Made by a program: the position numbers and the translations under genes
Shown: positions 44,655-53,431 of the stretch, piece after piece
Position numbering within the stretch: position 1 is the first letter of the stretch
Layout of the letters: the number at the start of each line of letters is the position of its first letter
DNA from: Pectinophora gossypiella
Taxonomy: Eukaryota > Arthropoda > Insecta > Lepidoptera > Gelechiidae
NCBI RefSeq assembly: GCF_024362695.1
Contig: NC_065407.1
Span: 15,252,001-15,316,000, forward strand
Length of the DNA: 64,000 nt
Direction: 5' to 3'
Notes under the pieces: model-generated
Told to the model about the DNA's origin: nothing
The model's database searches: none
The model's input: the letters and a program-made list of their open reading frames with translations, nothing else

Positions 44655-45683
44655 ATGGATACTTCGCCCACAGAAGCCGCCCAAGTTGTGGCATTGCTGG
44701 ATTCTGGCCTTAGTCAGCGTGTTGTGGCTGCAAGACTGCATCTAAGCCTGTCATCTGTTCATAGAGTCTATAAACGTTATCGGGAGACTGGTTTGTTCAC
44801 GCGCCGTTCAGGATCTGGCAGGAATCGGGTCACTTCTGAGCGAGATGATCGATTTATTGTAACAACTTCTTTAAGAAATCGACGCCTTAACGCTTTTCAA
44901 CTGCAGCAGCGGCTTCGTGTTGTACGAAGGGTGGCTGTAAGTGACTCTACAATTAGAAGAAGGTTGAAGGATCGTGGACTGGTACCGCATAAGCCAGAAA
45001 ATGGGCCGAAATTAACTGCAGACCATCGAAGAGCGCGCCTTAACTTTGCACGTGAGCACCTAAATTGGTCATACCTACAGTGGAGCAAAGTTCTCTTTTC
45101 TGATGAGTGTAAAATTATGCTGTATGGTAACGACGGAAGGAACAAGGTCTACAGAAGAGACGGAGAACGCTATGCACAATGCTGCATTGAAGAAAAGGTC
45201 AGCTATGGTGGCGGTTCGTGGACGGTTTGGGGAGGAATCAGCGCCGACGGTAAGACAGAGCTTGCTTTCGTGTCTGGGCCACGTCTGCCTGCACTAAACT
45301 GTCATCGGTACGTCGAAGAGTGTCTCGAGCCTCATGTGATGCCCTATGCACATTTTATTGGCAACGGCTTCATATTCATGCACGACAATGCTAGGGCTCA
45401 CACCGCGGGCGTCGTACGAGATTATCTTAACGAAGTCGATATCTCTATTATGGAATGGCCAGCAAGAAGCCCGGACATGAAACCCATTCAACATCTGTGG
45501 GATGAATTAAAGAGACGAATTCGAGCAAGAGATCCTGCCCCAGAAACACTTAGCCAGCTGCAAGATGCAATCCAAGAGGAATGGGACAATATACCACAGC
45601 ATGTGATCGTGACTCTCATCCGATCGATGAAGAACCGTATGGAAGCAGTAATTAGAGCTCGGGGAGGGAATACAAGTTATTAA
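44655..45683 (+). CDS. Tc1-like transposase, 342 aa, catalytic triad D-D-Q
   Basis: Cut-and-paste DNA transposase acting on the element's own inverted ends. Residues ~6-50 form the first helix-turn-helix (SLSSVHRVYKRYRETG), ~53-58 a Gly-Arg linker (GSGRNR), ~60-110 the second helix-turn-helix (VSDSTIRRRLKDRGL), and ~135-300 the DDE domain. Catalytic positions: D150 (VLFSDECK), D244 (FMHDNARAHT), and 34 residues later position 279 in SPDMKPIQHLWDELKRR. Active Tc1-like enzymes have Glu there, in a motif usually reading NPIEH. Here codon 45489-45491 is CAA (Gln), one base from GAA, and the preceding Asn is Lys. Length is normal for the family. An AATAAA starts on the last base of the stop codon. 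The ORF is intact, but the protein is probably catalytically dead. Confidence 0.95.
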   Translation: MDTSPTEAAQVVALLDSGLSQRVVAARLHLSLSSVHRVYKRYRETGLFTRRSGSGRNRVTSERDDRFIVTTSLRNRRLNAFQLQQRLRVVRRVAVSDSTIRRRLKDRGLVPHKPENGPKLTADHRRARLNFAREHLNWSYLQWSKVLFSDECKIMLYGNDGRNKVYRRDGERYAQCCIEEKVSYGGGSWTVWGGISADGKTELAFVSGPRLPALNCHRYVEECLEPHVMPYAHFIGNGFIFMHDNARAHTAGVVRDYLNEVDISIMEWPARSPDMKPIQHLWDELKRRIRARDPAPETLSQLQDAIQEEWDNIPQHVIVTLIRSMKNRMEAVIRARGGNTSY

Positions 45684-45926
45684 ATAAACGTTTTTTAGCT
45701 TTTTTTTTCATTTACGTGTGTTGTTTTATCCATTTACTTTATACTCCATACGGAATAAAAATGACTCATTTAACAAAATACGAAACCTATGAAAAATTCA
45801 TTTAAATTTAGAACATTAACATTAAGATTTGATAAGCTCATATTACTCACTATTAAACGACATTTAACATTTATTCCTAACTGTACACATTTTTCTGATA
45901 ATCCTGACAAAACGTAAACTTGCAAG

Positions 45927-45953
45927 GTGTTTCGATTTTTTTGATGAGAAGTG
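45927..45953 (-). repeat. Right terminal inverted repeat of the Tc1 element
   Basis: 27 bp, a perfect match to the left end in inverted orientation. It is followed by TA at 45954-45955. Confidence 0.93.
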
Positions 45954-45955
45954 TA

Positions 45956-47140
45956 TATTTCTTGTTGAAAATTAATAAATTGTTGTGCTGGCCCGCTGCG
46001 ACCTTAGTGGTAGCACGATGAAAATTATTTATTTTATACTTAGAGCATTAAACTCGGCGGCCATCTTTGAAAAATTCGTGCTGTATCGGCCAGTACCTTA
46101 GTCAAAACAATAAATGAGTCACAAATAAAAAATATCATAAATTACAAATAAAAAATTAAAAAATGGGATAATATTTTTAAATGACGATGTTAATTTATTG
46201 TAAGTAGCATGTTTTATGATTTTGTATTTGGAATTATTGATTTCTTTTTTATACTTTTTCGATGCAGCCATAAACAGAAACAAGTTGATGTTGGTGACAG
46301 ATACTTTTGACCTTCTGAAATATATCGAGTTCGAAATTCTAAAAAAATAAAAACCGATAAGTAAAGCAGGTAATTTGTGTCAATTGTGGTAAAACTACAA
46401 AGTACCAGCAAAAAATTATCTTAGGCTATTATATTCAATTATATTGTAATTTAGGCTATTATAATTTATATTCGAGCTCTATGAAGAGTAGTCATAGTGT
46501 GGGCAATACTTCCTGTCGGCCCCGCAAAGAATGTAGCACGAAGATTGTGCCAGTTTCAATCGCAAACCTGAAATCAATTAGTTTTTCACACGCGGCTGAA
46601 ACGGCGCGTTTCAAAACAACGAAAAATAAATAAAACACCTTTTTTTACAAGCCGTGACCAATCGCGCCGAAACATGGCTGCAAGCTTGCTCGTGTGAAAC
46701 AATCAACATGTTTCTGTTTGCAAGAACCTTTGTTTATTTAGAGATCCTCAGAACTTGGCTCTAGAATCAACAAAACAGTGACTGTTTAAGTTGCATTGTG
46801 ACTTAATAGGGTTAAAACAAATCTTGTTACTTGAAACTTCTTGTTTTATAGTTTCACGTATTGTGCTTTTGAAGAAGTTTACGAAATTAGTGTTATTTAT
46901 GAATATTATTTTTTAATTTATTTATATTTATATTAGTTAAACTTCAGCAACACCACCAATCCGCACGAAACGCTTCGCGTCCTCCTATTTAATGCGGTGC
47001 ACATGAGTGGAAGAGCACATTAGAGTGAATTGGCTCTATTTAAGTATGGGTGCTCCACCTTAGAGCACATCGTTACTAAAGACCAGGCAGGAACGTGGTT
47101 AAACGCACTGGAATCATTTATTGAAAAATTGAGCTGCCTG
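45956..47140. other. AT-rich flank of the Tc1 element, nothing recognised
   Basis: No exon, RNA gene or repeat copy recognised. Confidence 0.4.
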
Positions 47141-47144
47141 CCGC

Positions 47145-47228
47145 AGTCTATGTTAGTTACCCAAACAGTATGGAAGCAAATGGAATTCCATAGTCTGCTT
47201 ACCCCGGTGGAAAAGAGGCGTGCGTTTC
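47145..47228 (+). repeat. LINE K 3' end fragment
   Basis: GGAAGCAAATGGAATTCCAT, CTTACCCCGGTGGAAAAGAG, GCGTGCGTTT. Confidence 0.6.
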
Positions 47229-47331
47229 TTTTGCGGTAGAAAGTTCCACTTGATATTAACTTAGAATAAAGAGCTGGATCATCTTCCTTAGCATTCGTTA
47301 TGATGTCACTTTAGCTTACACCCCGTACAGG

Positions 47332-47511
47332 TACCTGCCGGGTCTGCACGACAACACCGCGCCGCGCGCGGCGCGAATTAAATTGAGCGCTTCGACCAAT
47401 AAACGATATGAATGCTATCTACGTAGATGGACGTCAAACGGCTATTGGTCGAAAGCCTCGATATAATTTGCGCCGCGCGCGGTGCGGTTACCGTGCAGAG
47501 CCTACAAGTAG
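47332..47511 (+). mobile_element. GC-palindromic MITE U2
   Basis: The same element as U1 in opposite orientation. The ~70-bp imperfect inverted arms contain CCGCGCCGCGCGCGGCGCG and CTTCGACCAATA; the centre is CTATCTACGTAGATGG. Confidence 0.78.
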
Positions 47512-47519
47512 CCGTACGA

Positions 47520-47715
47520 GTACGTATGGATGTTAGTGACACCGTAACGAATACTGAGGGGGATGATTCAAACCATGATACTGAGAATTTCCTGTCGGAA
47601 TTCATGAAGGTTTTTGTAGTTATTTTCAGACTCGTACTTTTGCGATGGAAATTTTCAGTTATCAACTCAGAATCATGGCCTGAATCATCCTTCAAGGTTT
47701 TCGTTAATATATTTA
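47520..47715. repeat. Repeat L, fold-back form
   Basis: The L sequence at 47522-47590 is followed by its inverted copy at 47655-47710 (TCAGAATCATGGCCTGAATC, AAGGTTTTCGTTA). It starts right after the GC-palindromic element U2. Confidence 0.65.
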
Positions 47716-47984
47716 TTTATACAATGTTTCTGTACCAAATCCAGCATAGAGGAACCCTCACAACTGTAACTGGGTAACGTTTCACAAACATTTTTATTGC
47801 ATCACGTCATCAGCCCTTATTGTTTCAGAGTCAATTACAGAGCACGCGCCGAACGTTGCTAAAATTTTACAATCGGCCTCCAAATTCCATGTGTCACTAG
47901 CTTTTGAATAAAACTTTAACATTTTGTTTGTAACGAATGGTATATTGTGTTGCGTTTGTGCTGATGTGTTCTGTTGTATGCTGC

Positions 47985-48455
47985 TTTTTGACGTGACTTA
48001 TTGTAGATTTGCCGCAAATGGTATTAACTACTTGGCCGGACGCGGCAGTATAAGGCATTGATGTATAAAAGAGTTTTGGAAGTGGGAATTTCCACCGGAT
48101 TTGTATGTCTCCTTCACATAGACACATGTTGGCATTAACTACTTCGGCTTATTGTTGATTTACCGCAAATGGGGAGCCCTGAGGACTCTCACTCGGTACA
48201 AAATTTAAGACAACAGGCCTGAAGTTATGTGCGAACTTCACCTTCAATCGTCTGAGAGTATTATGTTTCAATGAATTAATCGACCCTAGTGGTCCGATAG
48301 CGATAAGCGCTGAGGGTTTTCTTGCAGCTTCTTTACCCCGGCTATACAGGTTGTGAGAAGCTGCAGCAGTTTTAAGCGGATGAGACTTTCGTTATGTAAA
48401 AACTGACGATTCAAAGTGTAACTATGTTACCTACTGAACATAGGTACCTATTTTT
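47985..48455. repeat. Family D tail, family D body and J1 LINE 3' end in a row
   Basis: 47985-48045 is a D tail (minus). 48125-48310 is a diverged D body (minus). 48310-48455 is a plus-strand J1 LINE end (GCAGCTTCTTTACCCCGGCT, GTTACCTACTGAA). Confidence 0.7.
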
Positions 48456-48692
48456 TAATTTAAATTTGGATTGTAGGCGGCGGCAATATGTAAAAAAATA
48501 TAAAAAATCTCACGATACATTGTAATGTATCTTTCAACTTAAACGGTATGGCACTTGACTTTGTAACGTTTTATGATTTTATTTCGAAATCAAAATATAT
48601 TACAAATCAAAATCAAAATATTAAAAAAATACAATCAACATAATATGGCATCATACCAATATACCCGGAGGGGTAGGCGGAAGTGTATAGTA

Positions 48693-48822
48693 CGGTCTCG
48701 AGCATCAATATGTATGCACTTTGGTACCATATCACATTAACTTTTTTGACAAATTGAACTGTAAGTTTTACTAAATGTCAAATATGTTAGTGCGACAGAG
48801 TCCTAAAGTAAGTACATTATTA
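48693..48822 (+). mobile_element. MITE family E, right end lost
   Basis: CGGTCTCGAGCATCAATATG start after TA; the end breaks off at AGTACATTATTATG. Confidence 0.75.
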
Positions 48823-48952
48823 TGTTTAAATCCCGTGTAATAGGGGGCGAGCCTATTGCCATTAACCGGGCACAAATCCTCGATTCCACGTGATATCAAT
48901 TATCATTTTCAATTATCTATAGTGATATTCATTATTTGAGTAGATAGCCATA

Positions 48953-49288
48953 GAGCCGTGGCAGCACAATTGGTAGAACGCTTACCTCTCACTTTGAGGT
49001 CGCGGGTTCGAATCCAGCACAGGCCTAAACCAATGTTAGCCGAATTTGTTTTCGAATTCATATTTGAATCGTAATTGATTATCACGTGTTCAGCGGCGAA
49101 AGAAAATATCGTGAGTAAACCTATATTCCGGAGAAATGCATTTTCGGAGGTATGTGTTCTAGGCTGGTTATCCCTTCGCGGGTTGGAAGGTCACACAGGT
49201 AGTCGCTTCTGTAAAAAACCGGACTTGTCAAATCTTCAGGTTTGGTAACTGGACGCTGTGGAAAACGGGACGATGCTAGGGGGAAGAT
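48953..49288 (+). mobile_element. SINE family F, full length
   Basis: Head GAGCCGTGGCAGCACAATTG, B box GGGTTCGAATCCAGCAC, GTAATTGATTATCACGTG, middle and 3' end (GATGCTAGGGGGAAG). This is the best tRNA-like head of the family; it is an old tRNA relic, not a tRNA gene. Confidence 0.85.
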
Positions 49289-49289
49289 A

Positions 49290-49750
49290 TTCATTATTTA
49301 CGTAAAATAATAATCAATTAATACTTAATTATTATTTTCATACTTCTAGGTATTATAGCGGCGGAAAACAGGCAAAAACTAAACAACAACACATCATTTT
49401 TCACGTACAATACGATGCACAGCATGCGCGAAAACCTCCCCAAATAAAACCGACTAGACCTTTCGTAAACAACTTACTTTTCGCATTCGAGTTTGTTTAT
49501 GTACGCCGCAGGTTTTCCCAAATGCTTTCCAAAAGGAGCAAGGCTTGAAAAAGGAAAATTTGTGAAACGCCTACACAAAATAACATAGCAACATCTGATT
49601 GCAAGCGCCAAAGCAATTTCGGTGCAAAACTGCGGCGATGTATGGTGACAGTATGGGCAACATGTGTTTCAATGGCAAAATAAGAAGAAACACCTACACA
49701 CTAGTGATCGTTACGGGAGTACTTTTGGCAAATATGTACCTAGTAAATAC
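49290..49750. other. Unique stretch, nothing recognised
   Basis: No supported feature. Confidence 0.4.
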
Positions 49751-49752
49751 TG

Positions 49753-49907
49753 AGGATTAAAAAGACAACATCGAAGCATGCGATGTAAAAAAGCAATATT
49801 GCAATTTGACATTTGCGCAAATAAAAGTAAGTGCGCAATGCAAACAAATGTCAAATAGCAATATTGCTTTTTAGTTGAATTGCTTTGATGTGGCCTTTTT
49901 AACCCCC
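49753..49907. mobile_element. Fold-back MITE N1
   Basis: Arms: GACAACATCGAAGC ... AAGCAATATTGCAATTTGAC and the inverted CAAATAGCAATATTGCTTTT ... TTTGATGTGGCCTTTTTAAC. Confidence 0.78.
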
Positions 49908-49909
49908 AG

Positions 49910-50222
49910 GTAAAACACTTATGGTGCCAGAGACCTTAATATACAAATAGTAACTTCTGTTTCTTTGCGTTCACTGTTTTCAGGTAATCGGCGTTGTAAT
50001 TTTTAATCTTCGTTTTATTGAACATGTAAACAGTAACATGTCTAAGGAGAAGCAATACCAAAACATTGGATTTATCAATACCAGGAATAGTGAGGTACAT
50101 CTCTATTATGGCAATCTTTATTGCGCGGGTGGATGCAACGTGCTATCGCTCATTCGTTTATTCTATGACTCTTGATAACCGAGCGAAAAACTGACACAAA
50201 CTAAAGTATTCTACAAACTATT
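49910..50222. other. Unique stretch, nothing recognised
   Basis: No supported feature. Confidence 0.4.
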
Positions 50223-50224
50223 GC

Positions 50225-50440
50225 AAATAACGGCCTCTGTGGTCTATTAGAGCGTTTGCCTCTCGATCGAGGGTTCGATTCCCGGTGGGACATATCACAA
50301 ACATCATCTTGTGATCTCCTGTTTGATTAGGACATTGCAGGTCGATCACCCGATTGTCCGAAAGTAACAATTCGAGCTTCGGAGGGCACGTTACCTACTG
50401 AATAAAGATATTATTTATGAATTTAATTTGAATTATATCT
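50225..50440 (+). mobile_element. Chimera of SINE family A and LINE J1 3' end
   Basis: The A head and middle run to the core (GCTTCGGAGGGCACGTTA), then switch without a gap to the J1 LINE end TTACCTACTGAATAAAGATA with a GAATTT-type tail. The shared bases at the joint are CGTTA. Confidence 0.7.
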
Positions 50441-50444
50441 GTGT

Positions 50445-50925
50445 CTAATACTAAGCTATGTTAAAGAAAAGCATTGTACTCAATTTTTGGCAATAAATTA
50501 TTATTATTTATTTATAATAAAACACAAGTCCTACTATAGTATTTATTTTTATTCTTATTACAAAAAATATATTACATAATTTGACATTCTTCATCCGCTA
50601 ATCACTACCACTAAAAGCCTTTAGAAATACATGATACCTCTAACTACAATAAAGTCGTGATTTTTTATGAAAATGTATGGAATAGTGAATGATAATGATA
50701 AGCGATGAAATAAACAGAGAAAGTACCTAAACGGTAATAATAATATAATATTTTAAATGAAACTTATTTAAAATGTACGTTGGTTCATTCGGCGAATAAG
50801 CTATCGTGTAAATGAAAATATATTTAAATAAAATAATGAGAAGTGAAGTCTATAAAATTAATTACATCTAAAGTATCGTCACCTTGGCAACCACTACAGT
50901 TTTTTTTAACTTTATGCTTTCAGAA
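50445..50925. other. AT-rich, nothing recognised
   Basis: Contains CAATAAATTATTATTATTTA (50489-50510), perhaps another retroposed tail. Confidence 0.35.
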
Positions 50926-50930
50926 CAAGG

Positions 50931-51053
50931 GGGTTTAAAAAGGCCACATCGAAGTAATTCATCTTGTTTGTGCACTTAATTTTATATGCGCAAATGTCAA
51001 ATTGCAATATTGTTTTGTTAGATGAATTGTTTCGATGTGGCTTTTTTAACCCC
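50931..51053. mobile_element. Fold-back MITE N2, shorter sister of N1
   Basis: GGGTTTAAAAAGGCCACATC to TTCGATGTGGCTTTTTTAAC and CCC. The shared interior is CAAATGTCAAATTGCAATAT. Confidence 0.75.
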
Positions 51054-51304
51054 GCAGGAATGAAATACTAACCTATTTACTTATTCGTTAATTTGACGGA
51101 ATATTTTACCAATTTTATCGAAAGTGACATTAGGTACTTATTCCAACCTAAGTTGAGGTTGAAACAAATTCCTTCAATGTAAATAAGTAAAAAATGAGTA
51201 TGCAAATCCTGCGCAATCTGCGAAGACACCCCACCTGAGCTGGCTTTCTTTTACCAAGACAGCGAGACAAATCCCAGAGGATTATAATAATGACATGATA
51301 CAGA

Positions 51305-51518
51305 AACACACCCCGGACACTTCATACAAACAACCTCGTTTTACACAGACATTACACATTGATATTATCGTACACGCGCATCCGTGTGTGTGACGTCTGA
51401 CGCCATACGATTCAAGTCTAAACTATGTTCGAGAGGGGGTGAGGTAAATCGAGCTCAGACCTGGTGGGGAGCGGAGAGTTGCCGTTCTATACGTAGTATT
51501 ACTATTCCTTATTCTATG
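51305..51518 (-). repeat. Repeat V, short copy
   Basis: CACACCCCGGACACTTCATA to GTACACGCGCATCCGTGTGT to AGAGTTGCCGTTCTATACGT and TTATTCTATG; the inverted match of both ends of 61593-62192. Confidence 0.7.
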
Positions 51519-51629
51519 ACAGAAATTAAGAAATCCCCAAATCTGTGCTCAAGGTGACATTTATAATGTATGAGTAGGGGTACAGATCCCGAGGGGGCCT
51601 ATTGAGCGCCTCTAAAAGCATTTGATTCT

Positions 51630-52025
51630 GAATCCATACCTAATTTCATATTAAACTTGATATTGCTGCGGATTTCAGTACCCACCATCTAATTTTATTA
51701 TAAGTTATACCTGTCATTTTCTTATCCGCCGAAACCGAAAGGGACGGGCAATCGACAGGCATAAAATGTATGGAACACACGTAAATTTTAGGCAGACTTT
51801 TAAAAAGCCCTCCCAAAATGTTATATTGGCCAATATCCCGGCAGAATTAAGTTGACAGCACACGTCAAATTAGTTGATGCTTATTTTATTCGCCCAGGTT
51901 TCATTCACACATTCATTTTAATATAAACAGTTTTCAATCATCCATCCCTTTCTTTTTCGGTGGATAAGAAAATGACGGGTATAACTTCAAATAAAACTAG
52001 GAGGTGTCTGCAGGAATCGGGGCCT
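51630..52025. repeat. Repeat W, inverted pair
   Basis: Left arm 51630-51780 (CATTTTCTTATCCGCCGAAA) and right arm 51945-52025 (TTTTTCGGTGGATAAGAAAA) face each other around ~165 bp. It is either one fold-back element or two insertions. Confidence 0.68.
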
Positions 52026-52324
52026 TTGTCCCACTGTTTTAGTACTACAATTTCCGAGACTTGTCCTCCCTAAAGCAAATTCTTGGATCCGCCACTGCGT
52101 TCTCTTAAAAGAATAGGACTAAAACTCAAAATTCGGGCATGTTAACTTTTTGACTTAAAAAAAAAATATACGGTCGAATTGAGAACCTCCTCCTTTTTTG
52201 AAGTCGGTAAAAAGTATACCCTCTGACCACATGGTCGGACTGCTTTGTCTTAACAATCGGACAGCATGAAGTATTTTGTTGTTGGTCCGATTAATCGGAC
52301 TAATTGGGTCGTGTACCATGTTCA

Positions 52325-52565
52325 AGATAAATTATGCAATTCTGATTACTAAATAAAGACAGATATAAAAGTAACGAAAACCATTTTAGTTTTTCAATTT
52401 ACGATTTTTAAACATGAAAAACGTAATAATAAGTCCGACAATTTATCACATTTTTCTATGACGTCACATTGTGTTTTTTCATACAAGTTCCGTAGTAATT
52501 TCGTGATTTGACGTTTCGTAAAAAGTAACTGATTTGACTAGTTGGAAACTAGCCTGTTATAATTT
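52325..52565 (+). repeat. Repeat R, copy 2
   Basis: The ~240-bp direct counterpart of 14775-15030, sharing TTTTTCTATGACGTCACA and AAAAAGTAACTGATTTGACT. Confidence 0.75.
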
Positions 52566-52606
52566 CGTTTCGTAATAAGAACTTTTTGCATGTAGCTTCA
52601 CATGTA

Positions 52607-52739
52607 CAGCAATATCATGTACCCAATTTGGAACCCTCTCGCACTATTATATTTGACATTTAATGCGACTTGCGTTTAATTTGCCGAGAAAGTTAATGTG
52701 ACATGGTTTCAAAGAGTACATATTAGTACTCGTGACCGC
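52607..52739 (-). mobile_element. MITE family E, diverged
   Basis: Left end shortened (CAGCAATATCATG); right end TACTCGTGACCG. Confidence 0.75.
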
Positions 52740-52804
52740 ACACGGGGGCACGAGGTGATTGATAAATTGTATGCCTCATTGTTGTAACAAACTGTCAGCA
52801 ATCA

Positions 52805-53160
52805 GCAATGCATCAGCGTGGTAAAGTGCGGTCCATACTTCCTCCGCCGGTTGATTGACAAGAGGACTATGCCTCTGATATGCCATTGCTAAAGTGGAAA
52901 CATTGCCGGTAGCAAAAACGCGCAATTTATGTAAAAAGAACTCTTGACTTTAGGCAGATGGGATCAGAATATAACAAAGAACAATTTGAAAAAAAAAGCA
53001 GCCAGTATCAAAAGTAGTAAAAACTCTTTAATGGGAAGGCCTATTAAAGAGTTTTTACCACAGAAACCATCCCACTTTGGGATCATTCCTGAGAACGGCG
53101 CATTGCTCTGTGCCCAGCAATGAGACATGGGCAATGGGTTGTTTATATTAAGTATGTTAT
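52805..53160 (+). repeat. Two diverged family B tail fragments
   Basis: 52810-52875 resembles the GCAGCGTGGTGGAGTATGC ... GGTTGATTGA part of family B. 53098-53150 resembles the GTGCCCAGCA tail with a TATGTTAT end. The 170 bp between them hold a local inverted duplication of an AAAACTCTTTAAT-type motif (53018-53060). Confidence 0.45.
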
Positions 53161-53283
53161 AAGAAAAAGGCTTTTTAAAATACATTATATAACGTGCCAG
53201 TCGCTCTTTTACTAAAAGTCAATGACCCTTTTGAATTCGGTCACTAATTCACTATTCTTTTAAGAGTGGATGGATGGATATGT

Positions 53284-53431
53284 TTATTCTCTGTAGTATA
53301 TGGCTTGGCGGTGCGGGTAGCGTTGTGGCAGGTGCGACTGTGGTTGGTGGTGGTGGGCAATGACCTCCTCCAGGTGCTGTTCAGGCTTCGGCTTCGGCAC
53401 GTACGGATTCTTCAGGGGATCCGCGTTCAAC
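53284..53431 (-). CDS. CPAP1-like gene, last exon with stop codon
   Basis: 148 bp. The acceptor is TTCTGTCACAG. It completes the split Lys codon, then encodes LNADPLKNPYVPKPKPEQHL, a His/Gln-rich stretch and QAIYYRE before TAA at 53286-53284. On the minus strand an AATAAA overlaps the stop codon (53288-53283), which could serve as a poly(A) signal if the 3' UTR is very short; this was not confirmed. Confidence 0.8.

Larger units (their letters stand above)
44318..45953 (+). mobile_element. Complete Tc1/mariner element, 1636 bp, with 27-bp perfect inverted ends
   Basis: The left end 44318-44344 (CACTTCTCATCAAAAAAATC then GAAACAC) is the exact reverse complement of 45927-45953. Both ends are flanked by TA (44316-44317 and 45954-45955), the target duplication expected for the superfamily. 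It encloses one transposase ORF. The identical inverted ends and uninterrupted ORF suggest recent insertion. It lies in sequence without recognised host exons. Confidence 0.93.

Noticed and set aside
48953..49030. tRNA gene (A and B boxes, GGTTCGAATCC)
   Set aside because: Part of a full-length family F SINE with many relatives in the window; no convincing cloverleaf. The same applies to the heads of families A and B.
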